From Adiantum capillus-veneris (Eukaryota > Streptophyta > Polypodiopsida > Polypodiales > Pteridaceae): a stretch of DNA of 64,000 nucleotides. Both the position numbers and the translations under genes were made by a program. This document shows positions 9,630-19,695 of the stretch, piece by piece. The stretch lies in assembly GCA_014529385.2 (NCBI GenBank), contig CM043946.1:23020077-23084076 (forward strand), read 5' to 3'. The notes beneath the pieces were generated by a model. The model was given only the letters and a program-made list of their open reading frames with translations, searched no databases and was not told the origin of the DNA. Every line of letters starts with the position of its first letter. The first letter of the stretch is position 1.

Positions 9630-10526
9630 ATGAGGAAGACGAACGAAAAAGCAGACCCCCTAGAGGATGCCATTCGAAAATGCAAAGAGGAAATGACGGA
9701 GACCATCACCAAGATGAACCGCAATCTCTGGGGCACAATAAACATTCTCGAAGGACGTGTGCTGATCCAAGAGAGCAAGATAAGCACGCTGGAAGACCGA
9801 GTGACGACCCAAGAGGAAGAGATCACGTCACTCAAGAAATTACTCGTCGAAGCCCGATCAAGAAACACACTGGAAGAGGGCGAACTGCAACCCTCAGTAA
9901 TTGAAGAAATCAACACGATCAAGGAACAAGTACGGGCCATCAAAGAGGGAGAAGAACAGCACAAAGAAATGACGACTTCTTGGGTGGATGTTCTTACCAA
10001 AACCCAACAGAAGGCAGACGAAGCCGAGAAATGGATCAAGGTGGCCAAGAAAGGAAAATACAAGGAGATAACGCCCACGTCCACACCCAACAACATCATT
10101 AACCAGACACTAGAGGAGGAGCAGAGAAGAAGGGTGCGCGCTTTACATGTGAGAATTTGCGGTCTTAAAGACAAAGGCAATGTGGACGAAGAAGTAAAAG
10201 AACTCACTGCCTTGATGGGGATTCATGAGCGGACACACACAAGGGCATGGAGAGTGGGCAACAGAAAGAAAAATGGAGGCAGTGGAGAAACCTCAAAAGA
10301 AAGAGCACTCATCCTCCGTTTTCCCTCCATGGAAGCAAAGAAGTCATTCTTGAAGAAAAGACCAACTCTTAAAGAGACTGGCATCTTTCTTGGGGATGAT
10401 CTCACCCTCTCGCAGATCGCTCATATGCAGGAAGTAATGCCGGAGATTAGAGCGGCAAGGGGAAAAGGCAAGATCGCTTTTTACCGAGACGGAAAAGTGG
10501 TAATACTTGAGCGACGCTCCACATGA
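9630..10526 (+). CDS. LINE ORF1 protein (coiled coil plus RRM-like domain)
   Basis: An intact 298-residue frame starting ATG. Residues about 15-130 are Glu/Lys-rich heptad-like sequence, likely a coiled coil for trimer formation (ILEGRVLIQESKISTLEDRV). Residues about 165-250 look like the L1-type RRM (RRVRALHVRICGLKD, then ALILRFPSMEAKKSFL). The C-terminal part matches the L1 ORF1 CTD pattern (GIFLGDDLTLSQIAHMQEV, then GKGKIAFYRDGKVVI). Such proteins bind LINE RNA and act as chaperones. There is no CCHC knuckle, unlike many plant L1 ORF1 proteins. The stop TGA overlaps an ATG (ATGA at 10523-10526). Confidence 0.88.
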   Translation: MRKTNEKADPLEDAIRKCKEEMTETITKMNRNLWGTINILEGRVLIQESKISTLEDRVTTQEEEITSLKKLLVEARSRNTLEEGELQPSVIEEINTIKEQVRAIKEGEEQHKEMTTSWVDVLTKTQQKADEAEKWIKVAKKGKYKEITPTSTPNNIINQTLEEEQRRRVRALHVRICGLKDKGNVDEEVKELTALMGIHERTHTRAWRVGNRKKNGGSGETSKERALILRFPSMEAKKSFLKKRPTLKETGIFLGDDLTLSQIAHMQEVMPEIRAARGKGKIAFYRDGKVVILERRST

Positions 10527-13500
10527 GTCTGCGAGACTTATGGGACCACACTAAAAGTAGCTGCCTGGAACTGCAATGGATCTATGCGTCTTGATGTGGG
10601 TGCTTTTGAGGATAGCTTTACTGGAAGAGATATCATCTTCTACTCTGAGACACACCAGGCCCCTGGGCAATCCATGCCTCACATCAGTGGATATAGGTGG
10701 GAGACAGCCTACAGACAGGAGACACGCTCAGAGCACAGAGGGCGGGGCTCGGGAGGAGTGGCAGTGTTATTTAGAGAGGATCTGCAACCACTCATACATA
10801 TAGCCCGCAGGGACGAGCAGGCTAGGTACATGTGGGTGAGACTGAAAGCAGAGACAGGCAGATACCTCTATCTAGCTATTTGTTACTTTCCCCCGAGTAC
10901 ATCAGTTTATGCACCACCCAAAGGACAGTCCCCTTTCTCTATTTTGGATGATGACATATGGGAGTTCTCTAGGGACGGTGACATTATCATCCTCGGGGAC
11001 TTCAATGCTAGGACTGCCCATCACCAGGCAGTGTTTTATGATACTTCAGAGGAGATGCTAAGAGAGATAGATGTGGCAGAGACGGGCCTTTCCAGACTAT
11101 CACACGATATGGAATATACTGAGTATGGGCGACACCTGATAGACATGGGCACTGCACATGGATTGGCCATCTTGAACGGCCTACAGAGATTTCCTGCTGC
11201 GGGAGGCTTTACATGCTTCCCACACAGACATGGAGCCAGCACGGTGGACTATGTCACGGCACAACCGAATCTCATCTCTAGTATCGAGGATCTCACAGTC
11301 GGGTCCAGACCGGTCGGGGTGGCGGTGGATCATGCTCTGGTGTCAATGACCATCTCCTTCCATTTCAGTGCAGCACACAGGCCACGAGTAGCAGTCCCTA
11401 CTCGCTACACATTCACAAGGGAGACGGACTCTGTATACATGGACGGAATCTACAAACGCCTATGCACTGAGGACCCGGGGCGACCTCTGGAGGAGCTAAC
11501 TACTATATTGACACAGACATTACATGAGGCAGCAGCTGAAGCATACCCACACACCCAACCTGAGCTGAGCCGCCGATTTGGGAGCATGCCTCAGAACAGT
11601 TGGTACGATGAGGAGTGCCGCCAGACTAGAGCCAGACTTCAGAAGGAGGTGCTGTTGGGGGACGTCACTCACAGACAGTCACAGATGGACTTCCGACGCC
11701 TGGTGCGACGGAAGAAGAGGGCTTTTTTGGCTAGACTCGAGCAGGATCTATATCAGCTATTCTTGAGTCAAGACTCGCGTGAGGCGTGGCGGCTCTTTCA
11801 TGAGCAGTCCCCCCCCTGCTATTTCCTCCATAGAGACCTGGGGTCAATACGCATCATCTTTGTACACAGTACCGGGACAGCCACCCCTCCCCAACCCCCC
11901 CGACCCATGCCCACATACATGTGTCTTTTTCACTGCTGAGATGGTGAAGAAAGCCATTGACAAGATGATGACTGGGAGAGCATATGATCATGAGGGCCTA
12001 GTAGCTGAGCATTTCATGCATGCCAAAGACCTACTAGCAGAGCTTCTAGCAGTTATGTTTAACCGTGCCATGTGTGAGGGCCTACCGGACACTTGGAGCC
12101 TATCTACAATCGTACCTATCTTCAAATCAGGAGACCCCATGGAGCCTGGGAATTATCGCACTATTATGATTGGGCACACACTGGCACGGTTGTATGCATC
12201 CATTCTTGAGCAATAGTCGAGTAGATGGGCAGAGAGGGAAGGAATACGTGCAACTGGGCAGGCAGGATTCAGGAGAGGCTTCTCTACTCTTGACCATATC
12301 CTAACACTCGGGGCCATCATCGAGGAAGGCAGATCTCATGGGATACGGATCTATTGTAGCTTTGTGGACTTCCACAAAGCTTTTGACACGGTACCCAGAG
12401 CTAGACTGATGCGCAGATTACAGGAAATGGGAGTACCCGCAAAACTCATTTGGGGGATCATGGCATTGTACACATCAGTAGTAGGGCATGTACGCACCCC
12501 GGAGGGACTTTCTACACCGGTTCACTCCACAATTGGGGAGAAGCAAGGCTGCCCGCTCTCTCCCACTCTTTTCGGTATGTATGTGGATGAGATTTCTGAC
12601 TACATTGACAACGATGGAGATAAAGGTGCTCAGTTGGCAGGGACATGGATTCCACTTTTGTTATATGATGATGACATAATGTTGATCTCCGAATCCCCAG
12701 AGGGAATGCAACGTCAATTGGATGCTCAACATACGTTTGCCCACGAAAGTGGTTTGTCTGTGAACCTGGGTAAAACCAAGGTTATGGTGTTTAATACCAC
12801 CCCACAGTGGATCAAGAGGTCAGCACCTACACTCACATACGGCCAGGAGACTGTGGAGTACACAGACGCTTACACTTACCTTGGAGTGGTTTTTAGCGGA
12901 CCTACATTCTCACTCAGCAGAGCAGCAGAAACCAGACTTACTAGAGCCCACGCAGCATTGGGTAGATTGGAGAGGATGTGTTCACAGGTTCAGTTTCAGG
13001 AGCCCCGGACGAAGCTCTGGCTCTTTGACACCTTGGTGGCCTCAGCATTGCTCTATGGAACTGAGATATGGGGACCTTCACTGGATCACCACGGGAGGAC
13101 GGGTCGCTCAGACGGATGGGGGAACATGGAGAAACCTCTCTCTATGATCTCGCGGCTCATTAGAGCCAAGGCATCAGTACCACGGGCCATTATCCGAGCA
13201 GAGCTAGCGCCCCCCCCCCACTTGTGGTGGAGGCGCTCACCAGATCAGTCTCCTTCATAAACCGCACATGGGCACTTCCTAGAGACAGATATGCTCGCAT
13301 AGCACTTGAATCCTCTCGACAGTTAGCCATACAAGGAGATGCAACATGCTGGTATGGGGAGATGACATCATGGTTTCAGGCACATGGGTTCAATATAGAC
13401 CGGCTGCCACCATTCCATTACTCATTGGATGCACCATCTCTCACCCTTACACAGTCAGATATCACCAAGCTCATACGCCAAGACCTGACCCAGCTAGACA

Positions 13501-14222
13501 CCAGAAGGACATGGATACAACCAGCACAGGAATTGGGCACGAAGATGGCTTTTTACAAAGACCATCTTCTCCAGCTTACGGAAGATGGTTTTGTGGCGAG
13601 ACCTAGATACATGGATACCCACTTGTCTCATGGGATACGATGTGCTATTGGCCAGTTACGCACATCTTCTCACCAGTTGCGGATTGAGACGGGGAGATAC
13701 AACGGAGTTCCAGCAGAGGACAGGACATGCTCCTTGTGTAACATGGAACCTGAGACAAAGCTACACTATACATGTCGCTGCCCTGTCTACTACGAGATAC
13801 GAGGCCGCTTCCATTGCTTGTTTTTTGGACCACTCTCAAGAGTCATGGGATACGAAGATCAGAGATGTCTGGGTTTGTTCTTGCTCGAGCTGCGCAGACA
13901 CAGAGATAGCCTGATGAATGGCGAGGCTAGCCAGTCTCAAATATGGATCACAAACTTCTTCAGAGCAGACACGGGATAGCCGCAAGAGCCACTCCCACAG
14001 CAGAGCTCCCCCTCGTCTCACACCAGAGGCACACTGATTGACCGAGCGATTGAACTGGGGAAATCCAGGCGCTCGCGACTGCGAAGAACGACACAGCATC
14101 GACGGAGGCTACGACAAAAAATTCGGAGCACGCTGGCCAGGCATGCACCACGCCCGGTCAGACTACTAACCATGGAGGAAATTGATGAGATTCGCCAACG
14201 ATCGATGCTAGATCTCTTGTGA
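10527..14222 (+). pseudogene. LINE ORF2: APE endonuclease, reverse transcriptase, zinc motif
   Basis: Conserved sequence begins right after the ORF1 stop, in the same frame as ORF1: AAWNCNGSM (endonuclease N-terminus), SETHQAPG, IILGDFNAR, STVDYVTA and VDHALVSM. The first ATG of this frame (10584) lies inside the conserved WNCNG block, so the true start is upstream. The reverse transcriptase follows: WSLSTIVPIFKSGD, GFRRGFSTLDHIL, FVDFHKAFDTV, EKQGCPLSP, and LLYDDDIMLI in place of the usual YADD. A CSLCN...H...C motif lies near 13730-13775, then a basic tail. Breaks: frameshift in the C8 run at 11809-11816, TAG at 12214-12216, frameshift in the C10 run at 13210-13219, TAG at 13977-13979. The frame continues open to TGA 14220-14222. 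Confidence 0.9.
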
Positions 14223-14361
14223 TTCAGCTATCCCAACAAGCTGCCCATTTTTTTGCTTAGTCTTTTGCTTGGTTTACATCGATCAACTTAGGACCCCATA
14301 GTATATATCTTTGTTTTGTACTGTTGTTAGGTTATTTTGTTACTCTGACTTTGTAATTGAT

Positions 14362-14461
14362 CCACCACTTTGTAACATTCGGGTCTCATAGGTCATTATG
14401 GCCTTTTGAAGACGTTAATATAACATTTCATTTCATTTCATTTCTCTCTCTCTCTCTTTGC

Positions 14462-14520
<59 letters not shown>
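14362..14520 (+). repeat. LINE 3' tail, copy 2, with (CT)n microsatellite
   Basis: CCACCACTTTGTAACATTCGG, the GGTCATTATGGCC block and ATTTC repeats end the LINE, followed by a long (CT)n run to about 14518. The Athila-like element inserted just beyond the microsatellite. Confidence 0.88.
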
Positions 14521-14522
<2 letters not shown>

Positions 14523-14525
14523 CTC
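14521..14525. repeat. Target site duplication ATCTC, left copy
   Basis: ATCTC directly precedes TGTGCGCG at 14526 and recurs at 32858-32862 directly after GGTTAACA. A 5-bp duplication is typical of LTR retrotransposon integration. Confidence 0.85.
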
Positions 14526-14767
14526 TGTGCGCGTATGTCGCACGTGTCAATGCAAGGAACTTGCCGATACACCGTGTGCGAGCCACAAATGGCTCCAAGC
14601 ACACAACATGCCTAAACTAGTAAGCTCAAAGAATGCGATGGTGTGTCAATCACCGCTCTACGCTTGCTTCGTGGAGGATTCCTCGCCGCGAAGAAGAAGG
14701 AGATGCCGCTATGCCGCGCTCAACCGCTTCACCGCCGTCGTGCCTTCGTAATGCTTGATCGCCCACA

Positions 14768-14801
<34 letters not shown>

Positions 14802-15133
14802 TACACACACAAGGAGGTAAAGAAGAAGAAGATGGAGATGGAGATGGAGCAAGAGCACTCTTCTATTGCACAAATGAGAGAATGAGTGAATTTTAGGTTT
14901 AGTTGACTTTTATATGAGCTCGCCCCATTCACACTTGGGTGCCCATGCTTAGCTAACTAATCCCTTGAATGTTCCAGTTAGAGTGCGTCTCTCATTGGCG
15001 ATCACTCTTACCCTTTTCCTATTGGACCGACAAGCCCGGTACCTGACTCTACCAAATAAATAATACAATGTTTGCCGTAGGTTACAACGTCTGTCGTAGG
15101 TAATAGGGTGTTGGTGAGCCGTGAGGGTTAACA
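14526..15133 (-). repeat. 3' LTR of the Athila-like element
   Basis: 608 bp, reading TGTTAACCC...TGCGCACA on the minus strand. It aligns along its length with 32275-32857. Differences seen by eye include a few dozen substitutions, a longer (CT)n run (14771-14798), and a short duplication around TTGCCGTAGG/TGTCGTAGG (15068-15104). This makes the element much older than the chromovirus nested in it. Confidence 0.9.
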
Positions 15134-15145
15134 TGCCCCCCTTCC
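15134..15145 (-). other. Polypurine tract of the Athila-like element
   Basis: The minus strand reads GGAAGGGGGGCA directly before the LTR start TGTTAACCC. This is the expected plus-strand primer site and supports the minus orientation. Confidence 0.8.
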
Positions 15146-16349
15146 TGATGTAGATTCCGTCCTCGGAAGCTATTGAGTTGAATCTTGTTATGTCCATGTT
15201 GTAGAGCATCTGGATTTGAATCTACAAGGCAAAGTCACTGTTTCAGCAAGTGGAATTATATGGCCATAAATCATGAGGGGAATGTAAAGTATATGTGGAA
15301 ATGAGTAAAAGCAAGATTTATGAAATGTTAGACTGCCAATAAGGACAAATAAATCGCACTTTGAGTAAATTAATTAATCAAGAGTTTTGGGCTTATGGGT
15401 GAGTCTATCAATTAGTTAGCTATGACTAAGGTTAAAACAACTACTTTAGTACTAGCTAAGCTAAGAAGATTATCTAAATGCAAGATTCCCTAATTGTGCT
15501 TTTCAGCTTTGATTAGCCAACTAGCTCTCACAACTGCAAACAAAAGCTTGAAATGTTAACTGTAAGCTCGATGGAAGTCTTTTAAATGTCATTCATTTTT
15601 TTCTTTTTCTCTTTTTTACTTTGGTTCACAATCATTTGACGTATGTGCTTATTTTGTATGTCCGGGGCTTTTTGCTTCTCAAGGAAAAGCGTCCACACTG
15701 GGAACCTCTAGGGCTCTAGTACCATAGACAATACATGTGAGTGAAGTACCAAATCAAGCCAGGATTTCTCTTCCAGCATTAGATTTTTCATTTGTGGCAC
15801 TTATGTTTTTTGCTTCCATTTCCTTTGTATTCTCACTAGTGTTTTTTTTGTTTAAGTGAGCAAGCTTCTCTATGCCTTAAACATTCCTAAGGTTTCAAAT
15901 ACTCAGATAATTTTATCAGCTAGGCCTAGTGGTCAAGTAAATGAGTTAACCTAAAGTCACGGTCTCCTAATCTCAAGGCTCATCCATAAGATTAAACTCT
16001 AGTTCCATCAACTTAAGCAAACACAAGTTTATACATCTATAATGGCAGATAACAAACATAACTATTGCACGCAAATAAACCATAAAAAATCATTATTAGC
16101 AATTATACATATCCACCAACATGAATCATGGAAAGTAGTACACCTGGAGGTATGGAGTTGCTCATTTCGTCGAAGCAGATGTCCTCAACCATGTGGATGG
16201 AGATCCATATAAGTCCTACCTAACACATCCAAAAAACAAGCACTATACCTCTAGGAGGCATGTCAGTGTGAAAAAATTAAAACTCCTAGAAAACAAACTC
16301 AAAACACAATCCAGATCCCTAACCTACCTATCTGTCATCCCTTTTAGAA
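15146..16349 (-). other. 3' internal non-coding region of the Athila-like element
   Basis: AT-rich sequence without a sustained frame on either strand, and no RNA gene seen. It lies between the last small ORF of the element and its polypurine tract. Confidence 0.45.
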
Positions 16350-16772
16350 TCAAGGAAAGAGGATATTATATAAACCGGGTGGCCACCCTAAGGCTAGGCC
16401 TCTATCCTCATCATCTAGATAAACGAAATCATTTTCCGTGAGGCCATAGTCTTCCTCGATCTCTATTATTTCTTCTTCATCATCCTCTTGCGCAAGCGTG
16501 TTAATCAAGACCCTCGCGATGCGTGGATACTCATCCTGTGCAAAAGAATAAGCATATGCCACCGGAGAAACATTCGCTACCGGGTAGGGATCACTAGTTA
16601 TCCATAGACGTATCAGCCATTTTAACTTCTCAAAATTTTGCTCACGTGCAAGTCTCTCTACCAAATCCCATTCGCAAGAAAGTACAGGGTAGCAGATGTG
16701 AAACACTTGAGAAAAAGAAAAAGGATACCTTTCATCAAAAATAGAAGCGCATGCCTCTGGTGAACTAGCCAT
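16350..16772 (-). CDS. Uncharacterised acidic 140-aa ORF in the Athila-like element
   Basis: Starts at ATG 16772 and reads MASSPEACASIFDERYPFSF. It has an aromatic and Leu-rich first half (CEWDLVERLAREQNFEKLKW, then LIRLWITSDP), and a strongly acidic middle (EDDEEEIIEIEEDYG) before LALGWPPGLY near the end. I do not recognise the family. Its place between the WVPK frame and the purine tract suggests an accessory ORF of the element; it has no stops over 140 codons although the pol genes are gone. A chance frame is possible. Confidence 0.4.
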   Translation of the reverse strand: MASSPEACASIFDERYPFSFSQVFHICYPVLSCEWDLVERLAREQNFEKLKWLIRLWITSDPYPVANVSPVAYAYSFAQDEYPRIARVLINTLAQEDDEEEIIEIEEDYGLTENDFVYLDDEDRGLALGWPPGLYNILFP

Positions 16773-16858
16773 CTCTGAGAATACAAATAGATTTGGTTAG
16801 GTCTTTAAAATATGAGTTGTTTTTGTGTGTTGCTTGATGTGACATAGTGAATTTAGAC

Positions 16859-17280
16859 TTATGTGTAGGATCTGATAGGGTGCTCTCTCGTTGCTAGTCG
16901 CTCTTGCTCTTTTACCTTTTTATCTTGTTTTTGTGAGTATAAGGCTTTATATATACATTCCCTAAGATTGGAGATTAATAGGTCAGGGAGAAAAGTTGAG
17001 AGGGAAGCAAGTGAATGATGGATGTCAACAAACACTCCCCCCTTCCTTGGGTAGATCATACCGTTTGAAATGATGTCGTCACTCTTTGAAACCAGTTGTT
17101 CGAAGTTGTTATAGGTGAAGACCAATAGTTTTCGACCGCTCTATGCGTTTCATCTAGTTGCAAGGGTGGTAATGTACTCTCCCATGATTTTATTTGCAAC
17201 ATCGTTGTAGGTGGTGAACTTACAACGGGAGGTGTAAACTCTCTCTTGCTTGTATGGATATGTAAAATGGTAGGTGGAGG
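16859..17280 (-). other. Region between the WVPK frame and the 140-aa ORF
   Basis: An 88-codon frame (17125-16859) has no recognisable domain. Otherwise nothing supported; it probably forms untranslated sequence of the element. Confidence 0.3.
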
Positions 17281-17646
17281 TTATATCGAAGCTTCTATTT
17301 TTGTATAGGAACTACATGAAGAGCAAGAAGCTTCATTTGCTTTCCCTGTTCCTGAGCTAGGTGGAACAAATCGTTCTTTCTTTGCTACCCAAACTAGCTC
17401 TGGAGCAGGTGTGTCGCATTCTGTGATTTTTTCCTTTCCACGATCTTCAATTTGTTTTGGAGCCACAGGAATGAGCTCACATGGGCTCGGTGACAGGTAA
17501 GAGTACAATTTACGTTTGGGCACCCAGATTTGATCATTTCCTTCGTAGTATCCTTGGGCTTCCAATAGTCGTTTAGGAATCCAACGCAATGTTTCTTTAC
17601 ATTTCTTGGAGTGAGTGGTAAGTTTCCTACAAGGCTTTTGTTTTTT

Positions 17647-17665
17647 AGCATCCACCATGGTCGCT
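17647..17665. repeat. 19-bp direct repeat, left copy
   Basis: AGCATCCACCATGGTCGCT, identical to 18404-18422. The pair brackets the inserted RT/RNase H segment. Confidence 0.95.
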
Positions 17666-18403
17666 AAAGATGATACAGCCGTCCTGCTATCAACTAGAAG
17701 TTTTTTGTTTGTCGAATTGTTTGTTGTTTGGATATGTATTCCGTATTATCAAACTCACTTCCAAAGGAAAGAATGCTAACAATTTCCTGAGACCATTTGG
17801 GTACCATTTCAATATTGAAAAGATAAGCATCTGGTATGTCATCATCTACTCTTTCAGGAGCTTCCCCGTTATGTATCCTTGAAAGATGATATGCTCGTAG
17901 ATGGGTTTTACCCTTTTTGACCACCACTGTGAAGTCAAAATCTAGCAATATAATAAACCAACGTACAATTCTCCCTGTATTGCATGGTTTATTTACCAGA
18001 TACAAAAGAGCTTGATGATCTGTGAAGAACACAAATTTGTTTGCGAGCAAATAATGTCGAAATTTCTTTACAGCATAAATCATTCCTAACCCTTTCCGCT
18101 CGGTGGTTGTGTAGTTCTTTTCCGCACTGTTTAGCTGTCGGCTCGCATAGCAAACCGGAAAATCCATTGTTCCGTCTCCAGGTTGAGTCAGAATACTCTC
18201 GATGGCATATGCAGAAGCATCAATGTGAACATGGAATATCTTTTCCCAATTTGGTGCCTTCAGTACAGGTGCTGATATAAGGTTTTCCTTCAGCTTTTGG
18301 AATGAAGTTTCACACTCCTCGGCCCAATCAAAATTGACTAGCAAACTATACAGAGGTTGTGCGGTAACCGCATACATGTATATGAATCTTCGATAATATC
18401 TAA
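17666..18403 (-). pseudogene. Inserted RT-thumb and RNase H fragment
   Basis: 738 bp between two identical 19-bp repeats. In minus-strand order it encodes YYRRFIYMYAVTAQPLYSL (end of the reverse transcriptase), then an RNase H with HVHIDAS, TTERKGLGMIYAVKKFRHYL, FTDHQALLYLVNKPC and YHLSRIHNGEA, ending IPDAYLF and a stop at 17694. It is very close to the RNase H at 58600-59060. No reverse transcriptase palm or integrase is attached. Either pol was lost around it, or this piece was copied into the WVPK frame; the repeat pair favours the second. Confidence 0.8.
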
Positions 18404-18422
18404 AGCATCCACCATGGTCGCT
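18404..18422. repeat. 19-bp direct repeat, right copy
   Basis: Identical to 17647-17665 (AGCATCCACCATGGTCGCT). On the minus strand it encodes ATMVDA in both flanking open frames. Confidence 0.95.
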
Positions 18423-18534
18423 TTAGGGACCCACTTGTTTGTTTTCTTTGTTATATTAGGATGAGTCTTGTCAGAAGCTATATGCATTGCTTCTAGCATA
18501 TTTAAAGGTATAGGCATTTCATCCCCCTCAGGTG

Positions 18535-19686
18535 TTACCCATGTCGTCCCCCTATTCCCCAAGTGTCTATGGTTGCTGCTAGGTGGACCCAATCCACATT
18601 GTCCGACTCAGTCATCCCAGGTAGTACATCCATATAAGGAGAATCTTCTCCAACATTAGTGTCCGCTTTACACGTGTAACAATACTGCAATAGGGCCGAG
18701 TGAACTGTGGTATCAGATCTATGATCGATTATAAACCTGTTTCCTAGAGGATGTGCTCGACCCGTCACAAGATCCACTCGAATGACAGAATCTTGGAACT
18801 GCAAGTAGACATGGTTTTTAGACTAGTCATGCACCATTTTTGCTTCCCTCATGAAAGGACGTCCTAAGATCATCTCCGATGCCATAGTGTGTTTGGAGAA
18901 ATCCATAACAATGAAGGTAACTCGTATTTTATGTCCAAAGACCTTGATCTTGAGATCTTCTAGCATCCCAATAGGTTTAACAATAGACCCATTGGCCATC
19001 TTCACTACTATGGTTGTGGTCGCAAGGTGAGGGCTTCCCATAGTCTACCAGCAATTTTTAGTCACAATGCTAACCCCAGCCCCACCATCAAGGATTCCCT
19101 TCACAGTTAATCCCTTAGTAGTGATTGGTATAGTCGCATTGGATTCATCACTCTCAAAGTATTGTCTCAACTTGTTAACAGATATTTCTATAACAAGGTT
19201 CTCATCTAGGTTGGGTTGTGGATCTATGTATTCCTCCTCTATTGGCATCTCCCCAGCTCCATCCATCTGTGCAAATTGTGGTAGCCCAAACTTCAGTTCT
19301 CCATTGAGGAAGGCTCGAAGGGCTGAGACTAGCTCGGGGTCTTTATATAGTTTGGACATGATGGTGGTTCTAACTTTTGAAGACATGAAATCCATCAATT
19401 TGGCAATGTTTAACGGCACCTTTTGGCCTTGAGTCTTTTGATGTGGGGAAGATGGGATCTCCATTTCTTCGATAGGATCAGGTAGTCCCTCTGTAAACAT
19501 TCTTTCCATCAAGAAGTGAGTACGCCCACTTTTCCATGACTTTAAGTCACTTTCTTCTTGGATGACACTAGGTAAATCCAAGGGTCTATGGACTTGGTGA
19601 GGTTGTTTTTGCGTAGGGAACACGGTGTCTGTAATCTGGATCTTCCTAGGTGCTGGTTCTAGATCCCTTTGGGTGTCTTCTACCAA
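18535..19686 (-). pseudogene. Retropepsin-type protease region of the Athila-like element
   Basis: One reading frame from 19686 to 18535 with in-frame stops at 19047-19045 and 18825-18823. The active-site block reads GILDGGAGVSIV; the usual motif is D-S/T-G-A, so Ser/Thr is replaced by Gly. After the first stop the protease fold continues with MANGSIVKPIGML, VTFIVMDFS and MILGRPFM (the ILG-R-P motif). The N-terminal 120 residues (PLNIAKLMDFMSSKV) form the gag-protease linker seen in this branch. The frame follows gag by about 10 bases. The copy is inactive. Confidence 0.8.
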
Positions 19687-19695
19687 ACTCCTTAA

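Larger units (their letters stand above)
9410..14445 (+). mobile_element. LINE (non-LTR retrotransposon), nearly full length
   Basis: A 5' untranslated region (9410-9629, starting in a C-run), ORF1, ORF2 with endonuclease, reverse transcriptase and a C-terminal zinc motif, then a 3' UTR (14223-14361) and a conserved ATTTC-repeat tail. The 5' end is not certain; it is placed after the preceding LINE tail. ORF2 has two frameshifts, both in C-runs, and two in-frame TAG codons, so this copy is inactive. I see no target site duplication. Confidence 0.85.
17281..18592 (-). pseudogene. WVPK-motif accessory frame, interrupted
   Basis: Two open pieces, 18592-18404 and 17665-17281, share the ATMVDA codons encoded by a 19-bp repeat. 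The first ends NKWVPKATMVDA; the second begins ATMVDAKKQKPC and carries RWIPK, QIWVPK, PVAPK and VWVAK at intervals of about 20-40 residues, then a Ser/Cys-rich end. Leaving out the segment between the repeats, the two pieces are in one frame. A similar frame with two QIWVPK motifs lies at 59650-59974, after the integrase remnant of a related element. Function unknown; the basic character and spaced Trp residues would suit nucleic-acid or protein contact, but that is inference. Confidence 0.55.

Noticed and set aside
9611-10207. Minus-strand 198-codon frame
   Set aside because: Antisense of the LINE ORF1 coiled coil; Ser/Leu-rich mirror of Glu/Lys codons.
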